DNA of 64,000 nucleotides from Polyangiaceae bacterium. Lineage in GTDB: Bacteria; Myxococcota_A; Polyangia; Polyangiales; Polyangiaceae. Under the pieces are notes generated by a model, which worked only from the letters and a program-made list of their open reading frames with translations, was not told the origin of the DNA and made no database searches. The position numbers and the translations under genes are program-made. The DNA is taken from contig JABSRN010000008.1 of NCBI GenBank assembly GCA_013214025.1, positions 1 to 64,000 of the forward strand, given 5' to 3'. Shown piece by piece: positions 9,248 to 18,140 of this stretch (position 1 is the stretch's first letter; each line of letters opens with the position of its first letter).

Positions 9248-10357
9248 TCAGAGCGTGTCTAGTTGCAGTTCGTATGCGACGTAATTCGTCTCGTCGGAAC
9301 TGATGCGAATGAAGTAATCACCTGCCGGTAGGTCGGAAAGATAAAATGCTGGGCAGGCTCCTGATTCACTCCGCCCTGCACTCTGGAGCAGTCCCGCTGT
9401 GCGTAGCGCGTCGGCATCTGCGTTCCAGAGCTCGAGCTGGAGGGATGGGCTCGCACAGTTCGTTTCATCCATATTCATCACGAACGAAGCGTAACTGTCT
9501 GCCATCACGCTGAGCTTGAAGAAGTCCGCCCGGCAGCCGCCAATTTGCCCCCGTAGGGTTCGGGAGTCTCCCGGAGTGACTGCCAGCAGCACGTTGGCTC
9601 CGTAGCTGTCGTCGTTTGGCTCCACTTCGTCTGCGCTCGCCTCCAACAGTTCCGTGCGGCACCAGGCGTCACAACCGTCACCGTTGAGCGTGTTGTTGTC
9701 GTCACAGCCCTCACCGTGCTCTTCGATGCCGTCCCCGCAGACAGGATGGACCGCCAATAAAAGGACGCGGTTGGATGCCACGGGATCGATACCCTCGATC
9801 CCGATCACGTAGTCGTCCTCCGACTCCGCGATGAATGTAAAATGTTCGGCTTCCCCCGCAGCGCAATCGTCGGCGGCACTGAGACAGCTACGTGGGTCGC
9901 AACCCGAGGATACGAAGATCGCCATGTCAGCTATGGGTTCCGAGTTCAGATGAAAGTGCCATCGGTCGCCGGCTGCTGCGTGTACCTTGAAGTAAGCGTC
10001 CGATCCATAGAGCACGCCCTCAGAAATATCACAGGCGCCGGTCTCTCGCTCGGCTGAGGTCAGAGTGCTGACGTCGATGCTGGCGCTCCGACTGGAGCCC
10101 TCGAACAGCGGGAGGAGGTCCGCTGCGCTGCAGGTGTCGACAACTTCGAGCCCTGGCAGGGGGGCCGTGTCGGGTGCTGTTTCCGAGCCCCCCGCCCCCG
10201 AGGCATCGGCGTCGGGCTGGCTTCCGGCGTCATCAATTTCGGCGAACGAGCCGTCGACGTTGAGCAGGGCCTCCATCTCGGCGTCGAATTCATCGCAGCC
10301 TGGTGCCATCGAGCTGACGATGGCGAGCCCAGCAGCCACGCGGTAAATACTGAGCAT
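9248..10357 (-). CDS. Lipoprotein with Myxococcus Cys-rich repeat and PPC-like domain
   Basis: 369 residues. Lipoprotein signal with lipobox MAPGC (Cys21), then an Asp/Ala-rich spacer. In the middle is one Myxococcus-type cysteine-rich repeat (CGDGIEEHGEGCDDNN followed by NGDGCDAWC). The C-terminal 125 residues begin with EPNDD and end in GDYFIRIS, the pattern of bacterial pre-peptidase C-terminal (PPC) beta-sandwich domains; an earlier segment (about 80-200) may be a second such sandwich. It is a cell-surface protein of unknown job. Its ATG overlaps the TGA of the upstream gene by one base (TGATG), so the two are translationally coupled. Confidence 0.8.
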   Translation of the reverse strand: MLSIYRVAAGLAIVSSMAPGCDEFDAEMEALLNVDGSFAEIDDAGSQPDADASGAGGSETAPDTAPLPGLEVVDTCSAADLLPLFEGSSRSASIDVSTLTSAERETGACDISEGVLYGSDAYFKVHAAAGDRWHFHLNSEPIADMAIFVSSGCDPRSCLSAADDCAAGEAEHFTFIAESEDDYVIGIEGIDPVASNRVLLLAVHPVCGDGIEEHGEGCDDNNTLNGDGCDAWCRTELLEASADEVEPNDDSYGANVLLAVTPGDSRTLRGQIGGCRADFFKLSVMADSYASFVMNMDETNCASPSLQLELWNADADALRTAGLLQSAGRSESGACPAFYLSDLPAGDYFIRISSDETNYVAYELQLDTL

Positions 10358-11340
10358 CAGAAACGCCCGCTCACGCTGAAACTTGCGAACTGTCGGGTGA
10401 CGATCACGCTGACCGTGGGCTCGGCGTGATCGGCGTCATGCCAATCGGTGAGGAATGCGAGCACGCCGGTAGTGGCTAGCAATGCGCCGGTCAGCGCGCC
10501 GAGTACGGTCGTTCGGGTGTCCTTGCCCTCTCCGTCGTCGAATCCGGCGCGGGTAGGAGTGGCGCGGTAGTCGTCACGTGCGCTCACTAGATCCCAGTAT
10601 GACCAGAGGGTGATGCCTCCCACAGCTGCCGTGGTAGCGGCTGAAACATAGAATACGACGGGTGAGATACTGGGTTTTTTGGCTGGCGGTTCGACTCGGA
10701 CAGAAGGAGGAGCCGGGGGGGCATCGCTTGGTACGGGCTCGTCGGGGAGCGTTGGAGGGGGCTCCGAACTCAGTGTGATGGTCATCGTCGCGCCCGCCAC
10801 CAGAGTCAGTATTCGCTCTACCTTATTGCCATCCGCCAGCGCCGCCAGCAGCTGGTGGTCTCCCGCGCTCAAGTAGACGACGTGGTTGACTGCAGCGTGG
10901 GTGGTGGCGGCGAGTCCGTCGACGACCAGGGAACAGGCTTCCGAACAATGGACGCTGAGCCGGCCTAGCTCAGGTCGTGCTTGGTCGAGCACCTCGTTGG
11001 CCAAGCTGGCTGAATCGGCGTCACCTGGGTAGACTCGTAAGAGTTCTTCGGCGCCTTCGGCGGCTTGGGCCAGCTGTCCTGCTGAGAGCCTGGCGCGCAC
11101 CGCGCTTCGGAGTGCAGGGGCGGCAGGGGCTATTCGGTTGGCGAGCTCAAACAATTCGGCGGCTCGCCCGAACTGTTCCGCCAATTCGGCTTCTTGTGCT
11201 TGGGAATATGCTTGAGAAGCCGCCATGACGTCGTCGGCGCGGGCCGGGAGCGGGCCGAGACACAAAACTAAGGTGACGCTGAGGAGCCCGGCTCGCCAGG
11301 GGGGCCGCGTTAGCCAGAGTGAACAGTCCGCGCCAGTCAT
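10357..11340 (-). CDS. Secreted TPR-like protein with PEGA-like domain and two C-terminal TM helices
   Basis: 327 residues from the ATG at 11340; a TTG at 11379 would add 13 residues before an already complete signal peptide (cleavage near ARA-DD). Residues about 30-130 are Ala-rich helical repeats of TPR type (AAELFELANRIAP, AAEGAEELLRVYP). Next is a beta-rich stretch around 135-205 (LSVHCSEACSLVVDG) like the PEGA domains that often follow TPRs in myxobacterial envelope proteins. Then come a Pro-rich linker and two hydrophobic helices. It is coupled to the downstream lipoprotein gene, so the pair probably forms one envelope assembly. Function unknown. Confidence 0.7.
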   Translation of the reverse strand: MTGADCSLWLTRPPWRAGLLSVTLVLCLGPLPARADDVMAASQAYSQAQEAELAEQFGRAAELFELANRIAPAAPALRSAVRARLSAGQLAQAAEGAEELLRVYPGDADSASLANEVLDQARPELGRLSVHCSEACSLVVDGLAATTHAAVNHVVYLSAGDHQLLAALADGNKVERILTLVAGATMTITLSSEPPPTLPDEPVPSDAPPAPPSVRVEPPAKKPSISPVVFYVSAATTAAVGGITLWSYWDLVSARDDYRATPTRAGFDDGEGKDTRTTVLGALTGALLATTGVLAFLTDWHDADHAEPTVSVIVTRQFASFSVSGRF

Positions 11341-11503
11341 GAGCGCCCGATCTCTAGTCCAGGCCGACAGGGGGGGCAATGGTGCCCGCCCTGTCCCGGC
11401 TGGGGGCTGAAGGCCGTCGGAATCAGTGAATCATGGCCGAATAGCTACCTCCTTGGATTGACGCTCCCACTGCGTCCCGCCACGGAGGAGCTCGGAGAAA
11501 ACG

Positions 11504-11885
11504 ATGATCCGGATCTACGGCCTCGACGAACACTTGAAACCTCGGCGGCAGCTAATGTCGGATGCGATTCACGCCTCCATGGTGGCGGTCTTGGGATTGC
11601 CGGAAAACAAACGTGCGCATCGATTCATCCGGCTGGATCCTGGGTTTTTTTGTCCCGGAAGGGCGGTCGGGGCGTTACACGGTCATTGAGATATCGCTCA
11701 TCGCTGGCCGCGAGGTGAAGACCCGGAAGGCGCTAATTCACGACTTGTTCGCTCGATTCGACGCGGACCTGCAGATTACCTCCATCGATTTGGAAATCAC
11801 CATCAACGAGCAACCGGCAAGCGACTGGGGTTTTCGTGGCATGACGGGTGATGAAGCCATCCTAAACTATCCCGTCAAGGTGTGA
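11504..11885 (+). pseudogene. Tautomerase-family gene interrupted by a 1-base frameshift in a T run
   Basis: The frame from ATG 11504 (preceded by CGGAG) encodes MIRIYGLDEHLKPRR and continues to HRFIRLDPGFF. It then runs out of frame at a run of seven Ts (11645-11651) and stops at 11687-11689. The next frame continues the same protein (VPEGRSGRYTVIEISL to the TGA at 11883-11885), giving about 126 residues in total. The joined product matches the small tautomerase/4-oxalocrotonate-tautomerase-like family: HRF near 45, a PEGR-x-RYTVIEI strand, an ALI helix and a late NWG-like motif (here DWGFRGMTGDE). Removing one T restores the frame exactly. It could be a real recent mutation, a phase-variable tract, programmed slippage or a sequencing error. 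Confidence 0.8.
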
Positions 11886-11961
11886 ACCAGAGCGGGTAGC
11901 CGTGTCCCGATCCCGTCGTGACGCGAAAAACCTCGTAAGAAAGCGGCTGTTGGGGCCCAAA

Positions 11962-11991
11962 TTGTGCCGAATGCGTTCGTCTTTGTATTGT
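11962..11991 (+). promoter_or_regulatory. Possible sigma-70-like promoter before the desaturase gene
   Basis: TTGTGC and TATTGT separated by 18 bases lie 73 bases upstream of the desaturase ATG. Both hexamers match the consensus only partly, so this is a weak guess. Confidence 0.25.
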
Positions 11992-12064
11992 CGGCCGGGT
12001 TGTGCGATGTCCGGGGCCGAGCCGCGGAACGAACTTTGTTTGTCCGCGACCGGTCGAGCTAGAA

Positions 12065-13033
12065 ATGTTACCGCGACGAACCGAAGATTACAGAACGCTG
12101 TTCTGGACCTGCGTGTTGGCGCCGGCCTTAGTCGTTCTGCACTATTCCCGTCCCGAACTCGGTCCCTACCTTTGTGCGCTTAGCTGTTACTTCGGTCTCG
12201 CCTGCGGAGTGATTGCTCACAATCACATGCACCGACCCACCTTCGGTGAGAAACTCCCCAATACGTTGTTCTCGTCGTGGATTTCGGTGTTCTACGGATA
12301 CCCTGTGTTCGCCTGGTTGCCGACACACAACATGAATCATCACAAGTTCGTCAACAAGAACGGCGACGCGACGATCACCTGGCGTTTCACCAACAAACAC
12401 AATGCGGTGGTCGCCGGCACTTATTTTTTCGTGAGCGCCTATTACCAGGGGGCTTGGATTCAGTCCTTCATCAAGAAGGCGCGAACCCAGAAACCAGCTC
12501 TGTTCAGGCGAATCGTTCTTCAGTACTCCACCGTGTACGGTGTGCAAGCGCTGATGCTGGGCGTGGCCATTGCACGGCACGGCCTGTCCGTTGGTTTCTT
12601 CGTCTGGTTGTTCGCCATGGGCATCCCAGCAATTTTTGCGCTCTGGGCGATCATGCTCTTTAACTACACTCAGCATGTGCACACGGATCCGTGGAGTGAC
12701 TGGAACCATTCAAGAAATTTCGGGAGCTGGTCTCTCAATTTTTTCTTGTTCGGTAACGGCTTCCACACGATTCATCACGAAAAGCCCAGCTTGCATTGGT
12801 CAGATGCAAGGGCAGAACACGCGAAGGTCGCCCACAAGATGAGTCCGGAGCTCATCCAGCGAAGCTTCTGGTGGTTCATGTTCAAGCAGCATTTCTTAGC
12901 TATTCTGTTCCCGAAGTTGGGAACTGTGCAGATGGGCCGCGCTCCTTTTGATCCACCGGAGGGGGCTCCGGAGCCCGACGAAGCCGCCCAAGTTGTCTTG
13001 TGCGAAGCGGGCTCCAACGCCGTGAAGGTTTAG
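12065..13033 (+). CDS. Membrane fatty acid desaturase (di-iron)
   Basis: 322 residues from the ATG at 12065; an in-frame GTG at 12002 would add a non-conserved leader. The three histidine clusters that hold the di-iron site are present in order: HNHMH (52-56), HNMNHH (88-93) and HTIHH (234-238), plus a further HVH at 204-206. Hydrophobic segments around 12-50, 115-130, 155-200 and 220-232 give the usual membrane layout. The enzyme should introduce a double bond into a fatty acyl chain using O2 and an electron donor. The convergent neighbour encodes a cytochrome b5 and flavin-reductase fusion, a type of protein that could supply electrons, though the two genes are not co-transcribed. Regioselectivity is unknown. 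Confidence 0.88.
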   Translation: MLPRRTEDYRTLFWTCVLAPALVVLHYSRPELGPYLCALSCYFGLACGVIAHNHMHRPTFGEKLPNTLFSSWISVFYGYPVFAWLPTHNMNHHKFVNKNGDATITWRFTNKHNAVVAGTYFFVSAYYQGAWIQSFIKKARTQKPALFRRIVLQYSTVYGVQALMLGVAIARHGLSVGFFVWLFAMGIPAIFALWAIMLFNYTQHVHTDPWSDWNHSRNFGSWSLNFFLFGNGFHTIHHEKPSLHWSDARAEHAKVAHKMSPELIQRSFWWFMFKQHFLAILFPKLGTVQMGRAPFDPPEGAPEPDEAAQVVLCEAGSNAVKV

Positions 13034-13048
13034 CGAGCCCAAGGCTCG
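13034..13048. terminator. Small hairpin between convergent genes
   Basis: CGAGCC, a 3-base loop CAA and GGCTCG form a perfect 6-bp stem in the 20-base space between the desaturase and the redox fusion gene. No U-tract is seen on either strand. Confidence 0.3.
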
Positions 13049-13053
13049 AGGGC

Positions 13054-16000
13054 TCAGCGCTCCCCGATCGCGAACTTGATGGCCGTGCTCTCGCTCTGGG
13101 TCGCGAGGGAATAGTGAAAGTCGTCGCGATTGAGACGGTTGACCTGCAAGACACCGATGGCGCTCTCGAGTAACACGGCGGTTCTCGCAAAATGTCCGAC
13201 CAGCTCACGCCGCAGGCGGGCCATGGTGCGTTCGAAGTCTGGATCGTTGCGAACGGGGGCGTTGCGCAGATCGACGACCAGCCCAAATTGCGAATGCGCG
13301 CGGCTGCGGCATTGCAGAATTTGTTCGTTCTGCGTGGATAGCTCGCCGAGGCTTCGGAGAGCGACTGGCATCCGCCTCAATACGACCAGTTTGCGCTCTG
13401 TGAACTCTTCGAGGATCCAAAGATGGCTGGTGACGAGCCGTAGCGGCGGAGCGTGCGCGGCGCGAATGGGCGGGGGCGGCATGGTCCGGCGCAGTTCAAA
13501 CTGCTTCTTCGATCTGAGCTCGTCGCAGACCCGAGAAAAGTATCCCGCCACCACGTCAATAGTGCTCCGCCCGGCATGCATCAACGAACGGGCACCGCGT
13601 TCAGTGGTGCGCTCTCCATGCTGTTCAAATACGGAAAGACCAGCGATCAATATAATTTTCAGATCCGATAACAAGCGTAAATCTTGCGATTCGAGGTGCT
13701 CCAACATGTCTACCAGAGTCTTCGGCTCGGGAAGATCGTTGGCGGGGGTGACCATGAGCTCGCGGGCGAGGGCCTCGCACCACACTCCGTCGTCGGATTT
13801 GCGAAGGTCGGATATTCGATTAGTCGCCCACATCGCATCGGCAGCGGGAGCGAACAGTCCCTGAGTCAGAGTCCACAGTCCCGGGAGTGTTTCGTCCAGC
13901 AATAGATCGAGATGACTCCGGTAGAATCGTTGGTGAGATTCGATACTCCGGGAAGTCTTGTAGGGTGTGCGCTCGGATTCCGGATCCCCCCGTACACTGG
14001 TTGCCGTCTGGAGTGCCTGGTCCGCACGTAAAGCATTCTGCATTTCCACCACCAAGTGAAGCGCGTGTTCCCAAGCACGGTGCACATTGACGGGAGAGAT
14101 GGTGCGCACGCCGCTCGGTCCGCTGACGACGGCCTCTTCCCGGCCTAGTTGCAATCGTTTGACGGCACCGATGCGATACATCTGTTGCATCGCGATAATT
14201 TCAGCCCGTGATTGATGTGCTCGTTCGAAGCCTTCTGAGGCGTCCATGCCCGCGTAGGCTCTGAGAATTCGCGCCCCGCCCGGATGCAGATTAATGAACT
14301 CGGTGACGTCGTACACAGCACCGTCGATGATCAGCCAGTATCCGTGTGTCTCATCGTTATGGCGGGCGACGTCTGACACATGATAAAAAATGGGTCCGTT
14401 CTCGGCCTGCGCGGAGTCGCTGTAGATCTCCATCAGAAGACGCCCCTCCGCTACCAGGCCGTAGAGAACGTTTTTTGCGGCGAGCTCTCGCTCTTCTGCA
14501 TCGCCTGCATGGAAGCGCTCTAGCATTCGTTGCAAGGAATTCAGTACGGTCTTGGCGAATCCGCTCCGTCCGCAAATGTAAACATTCGCTCCCTGCCCGC
14601 CGTGGCTCTGGCTGAGGAGCAAGTCCCAGAGGCGCTCTGCATTGTCGGGATCCAACATTCGCTCCTCGATCCGACACGGGGTGCCGGCGGTCGTGACGAG
14701 GCCGTGCTCTGGGTCATGCCGAATGGAGACGTCGTCGCGGGAGAAGGTGACGTCGAGTCGGAAGCCCCCGGCCTCGAGAGCCGCGGTGAATTCGTCGGCG
14801 TATTGAAAATCTTCACGGGACTTGAGCCCGAGAAATAGCCATGTCAGCGAAGCTTCCGAGCGGGTCCGATCGGCGATGAAACTTCGGAAAGGTGATACGC
14901 CGGTGCCGCCAGCAAGCAGGACCACCGGTCGCCGAGGATCGGAAGGCAGCTGAAACCGAGGTGGGCGCTGCACAAAAAACGCGACTCTCTGCTGATCGGA
15001 ATCCGCTAAGAAGGCTGACGCAGTTCCCTCGCAAGCGGTGTCAGTTTGCTTGGACTGATAGCGCAGTCTCCCGACCGTCAGCTGCAGTCTCTTCGCCGCT
15101 TCGATTCGCGCACCCCCTGTGATGGAGGAGATGGAGTACATGCGAAAGCGCTCTGGCGGAATCAGCCGGGAGAGCTTGTCGTTGGCCCCGCGGGCATGGT
15201 GCCACAGCCCTCGAGGATCGAATCCGTCTGCTCTGAGTGCGTCTAGAATTTCCCAGAGCTCCCAGTCTTCTGTTGTCAGCTGGGAAATGGTGCCCCGCAG
15301 GATGGGGCTCTGGGAGCGGGCATGCAGGGCTTCTGCCACTCGTAGCGTAACGGGACGGATGCGCCCGTAGCGAAGGATATCGCGGGCGGGCAGGGTGTTC
15401 GAGCCTCGGCTGTCGAGGTGGGAACGACGGGCTTCCAGCCATTCTGGAGTCAGCGAGATGGCCTCGTCGCCGCTTGCCCCGAGTGCTAGAAGGGTACGTT
15501 CGACCAAGCGGTCCGTGTTCTGGGGCAGGATGCCGCAGCGATCGCCGGGCTCATATCGCACGCCCGTGCCTTCCACGTCCAACTCCAGATGGTACACTCC
15601 ATGTGTCATCTGGGTCGGATCTACAATGGGCTTGATGGTCGCTTCTTGCACAGGTTGAGGTAGACGGACGACTCGCTCCTTACGCGAAGCTTCGAGGGCG
15701 TTGTCGATTTCGTCCCAGGTTCGATCCTTGAACATGCCATCGAATCCGCCGATCGTTACGCTCCGCCCGACTTTGAACGCGATTTCGATGTAGCTGTAGA
15801 CCTTCATCTTGTGTCGGCCGAGAAAGCCATTCTCGCCGGCGTAGACTTGGAAGGTTTCTCGGAATGCGCCTGCGAGTAGGTCGGAGTCGGTTCGCTTGAT
15901 GTACTCCCCAATGGACACCTCAGTGAGCGAGACTAGGTACTCGCGCCACGCCAGAGGGTAGGTATTTCGGAGCTCTTTGATTTCGCGACCTAGGAATGTC

Positions 16001-17877
16001 GCGTGGTCCTTCCGCCCGAAGAAGATATCCATTGCGTTGAAAATCGGCGATGAGGTCCCGCTCGGTCCCTGCACATCGGGGTGAAAGGGCACCGCGAAGG
16101 GGGCGACAGTTTTGGCCCACACAACCGGGTCAACGTGACTGCCGCTACGAGGGTTTGGATTGATTTTTAGCAGAGATCCGTAGACGATGCGGGACAGTAC
16201 GGCGTGCATCGAGAGCAGTTGGGCTTCCAGTGATTCCGGATCGTCTTGAAGTACGGCTTCCTGAGCGTTGGCCATGGCTAGAACAATGGGGCCGCTACGA
16301 GCTAGGATTTCAGTCTGAGTAAGATAAAATGTGCGTTCCTCCTTGTTGTCCACGGTCGGCACGAGCAGGCGCATGTTCTCGATACAGACTGGATCGGGAA
16401 GCGATGGGTTCAACAGCCGCCAGTTGTAGACGATAAGGTCGATGTAGTTGATGACCTCAGGACCCCGGTCCAGACGCTGCCGAACCACCTTCCAAGGTTT
16501 GGAGAGCGCGTGAGGGAGAACGTCCGGTGGCTGAGGCTCGACATACCAATACGCGTGGGACAGAATCGCCAGTATTGAACTCGCGCGAAGCAGGTCGCCA
16601 GCGCTCAGATTTTCTTCGCCGGCGTCGAGCACGGGCAGCTCTTCGATTCGCCGTCGGAGGTGCAGGCTTCGGTACAGGTCGGGTAACTCCCCGGCGATCT
16701 GGTCCCAAGCGGCGTAGGCCGACGACAGGGACAGCCGCGGTTGTTGCTGCGGCATGAGTCCGTGGGACGCGGACAAGAACCCGGCATTTTCGTTGCCGGC
16801 AACTTGGTTTCGTTGTTCGGCACGCGCAATCGCGATGGACGCCGGCGCGATGGGCACGTCCTCGGGGGAACCGGGGTCAAGGCTGATGGATTCGCGTCGC
16901 CCCGCCAGGATGACCGGGGGCGGGCGAGAACTGATTCGAGTTGGCCCGACTAAGGGAGTTTGACGAGCCCCGCTTTCCATACGGCCTGCGTATTTGTACT
17001 CGCGGTCGAACTCGTGAAGAAAATTGTTGAGATAGCTTCGCTGGCTGTCAGTGAGTTCTCCGGTGTCGACGAACTTCTGTTCGTTGCCGCTACTGGTGTC
17101 CATACGGCGCAGGAAAAGTAGCGTGCAGTCTTTCCCTGCCAGCAGGCTTCTTAGGTAGTGGTGCGATTCCCTTGCCGCGGACATGTCGAAGACGTGACCG
17201 TGCAATGCCGCGTAATGAGTGGATGCGGCTAGCTCCTTCTCTGAGATTAGGCTCGAGTTAGCTGGGGGAATAAATGTGGCATTGTCGGGGGAGGGGCAGA
17301 CTTTGGTCTCTTCGAGAGCGCTGATGTAGCTTGGCTCGATGCGCATTTCCTTGGCGCCCCGTACGAGGATATTCAAGTAGCGCTGGGAGGGGCGACAGCT
17401 GTCGTCCAATCGTTCTTGTCGTCCGACGTAGAGAAATGCGCGGACTCTGCGCCCGCTGTATGTAACTACGGATTGCTCGACTCGCTCGTAGCTGATCCCC
17501 ACAGCTTCCAGTCTGTCGAGTTGCGCCAGATCTGCATCCCGGCAGGCATGCAGCACGCCGTGCACATCGCTACCTGCCTTCCGCTGTACATTTCCAGTTC
17601 CCCCCTCGATTGGGAAGAAGTCTGGCAAGTTGAATCGAAGTTGCCAGTTGTGGAGGACAGCGGGCTCCGACGCGAGCGGAGTGCCGCCTTTGGCTCGCAA
17701 GGAAGCGACGCTGAGGTTCGAGCCGTAGCCGAAGTAGTAAAACACGTAGGGGAGGGGGAGAAAGAGAGCCCATAAACTACGGCGCGCGCAGCGGCGGGTC
17801 AATCTTGAGGTGACGGCTGTGCGTACGGTGCAAAGCGCGGGAGCGATTGGTTGGGATGGCCTTCCCGGTTTAGTCAT
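13054..17877 (-). CDS. Giant redox fusion: GGCT-like, IDO-like, P450-reductase-like, cytochrome b5, STAS-like
   Basis: 1,607 residues from ATG 17877; a TTG at 17910 adds 11, and no start has a good ribosome site. Order seen: (1) about 45-180, gamma-glutamylcyclotransferase-like, opening FYYFGYGSNL; (2) about 380-720, indoleamine-2,3-dioxygenase-like helices with PSGTSSPIFNAMD (605-617) and a likely heme-binding His689 in GRHKMKVYSYIE; (3) about 745-1150, FAD/NADPH reductase of the cytochrome P450-reductase type, with RMYSIS for FAD, GGTGVSPFR (990-998) and YICG for NADPH, but no flavodoxin part; (4) about 1160-1245, cytochrome b5 with HPGG (His1198) and a second His at 1221; (5) a helical link and a STAS/SpoIIAA-like end with VVDLRNAPVRNDPDFE near 1534. 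Each domain call is by eye. Electrons could flow NADPH to FAD to b5 heme to the IDO-like heme; that is inferred. Substrate unknown. Confidence 0.75.
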   Translation of the reverse strand: MTKPGRPSQPIAPALCTVRTAVTSRLTRRCARRSLWALFLPLPYVFYYFGYGSNLSVASLRAKGGTPLASEPAVLHNWQLRFNLPDFFPIEGGTGNVQRKAGSDVHGVLHACRDADLAQLDRLEAVGISYERVEQSVVTYSGRRVRAFLYVGRQERLDDSCRPSQRYLNILVRGAKEMRIEPSYISALEETKVCPSPDNATFIPPANSSLISEKELAASTHYAALHGHVFDMSAARESHHYLRSLLAGKDCTLLFLRRMDTSSGNEQKFVDTGELTDSQRSYLNNFLHEFDREYKYAGRMESGARQTPLVGPTRISSRPPPVILAGRRESISLDPGSPEDVPIAPASIAIARAEQRNQVAGNENAGFLSASHGLMPQQQPRLSLSSAYAAWDQIAGELPDLYRSLHLRRRIEELPVLDAGEENLSAGDLLRASSILAILSHAYWYVEPQPPDVLPHALSKPWKVVRQRLDRGPEVINYIDLIVYNWRLLNPSLPDPVCIENMRLLVPTVDNKEERTFYLTQTEILARSGPIVLAMANAQEAVLQDDPESLEAQLLSMHAVLSRIVYGSLLKINPNPRSGSHVDPVVWAKTVAPFAVPFHPDVQGPSGTSSPIFNAMDIFFGRKDHATFLGREIKELRNTYPLAWREYLVSLTEVSIGEYIKRTDSDLLAGAFRETFQVYAGENGFLGRHKMKVYSYIEIAFKVGRSVTIGGFDGMFKDRTWDEIDNALEASRKERVVRLPQPVQEATIKPIVDPTQMTHGVYHLELDVEGTGVRYEPGDRCGILPQNTDRLVERTLLALGASGDEAISLTPEWLEARRSHLDSRGSNTLPARDILRYGRIRPVTLRVAEALHARSQSPILRGTISQLTTEDWELWEILDALRADGFDPRGLWHHARGANDKLSRLIPPERFRMYSISSITGGARIEAAKRLQLTVGRLRYQSKQTDTACEGTASAFLADSDQQRVAFFVQRPPRFQLPSDPRRPVVLLAGGTGVSPFRSFIADRTRSEASLTWLFLGLKSREDFQYADEFTAALEAGGFRLDVTFSRDDVSIRHDPEHGLVTTAGTPCRIEERMLDPDNAERLWDLLLSQSHGGQGANVYICGRSGFAKTVLNSLQRMLERFHAGDAEERELAAKNVLYGLVAEGRLLMEIYSDSAQAENGPIFYHVSDVARHNDETHGYWLIIDGAVYDVTEFINLHPGGARILRAYAGMDASEGFERAHQSRAEIIAMQQMYRIGAVKRLQLGREEAVVSGPSGVRTISPVNVHRAWEHALHLVVEMQNALRADQALQTATSVRGDPESERTPYKTSRSIESHQRFYRSHLDLLLDETLPGLWTLTQGLFAPAADAMWATNRISDLRKSDDGVWCEALARELMVTPANDLPEPKTLVDMLEHLESQDLRLLSDLKIILIAGLSVFEQHGERTTERGARSLMHAGRSTIDVVAGYFSRVCDELRSKKQFELRRTMPPPPIRAAHAPPLRLVTSHLWILEEFTERKLVVLRRMPVALRSLGELSTQNEQILQCRSRAHSQFGLVVDLRNAPVRNDPDFERTMARLRRELVGHFARTAVLLESAIGVLQVNRLNRDDFHYSLATQSESTAIKFAIGER

Positions 17878-18140
17878 TTTCGATTCGTTCGAATTAGGGA
17901 GAGGACGCAACCCCGAGGGGAAGCGACGAGTATATCGCTGCCGGTTCAGCGCTCCTGGGCGGCCTTGTAGCTTTCCGATAAGGGGGTGCCGGTCGGGAGG
18001 CCGACAGTCGAGCGTCCCTTCGTCCAGTGCTGTCCCTGGGGCGGACGACGATACTTGTGGTGATGTGAGGACGGGATAGTTCTGTCCGAGAAGTCGGGGT
18101 CAGCCGCCGGATTCCGGAGTCAGTCTGATCAGAAAATGAG

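Noticed and set aside
17878-18140. Gap between the redox fusion and hybrid kinase genes
   Set aside because: Searched for small genes, RNA patterns and repeats; nothing convincing was seen.
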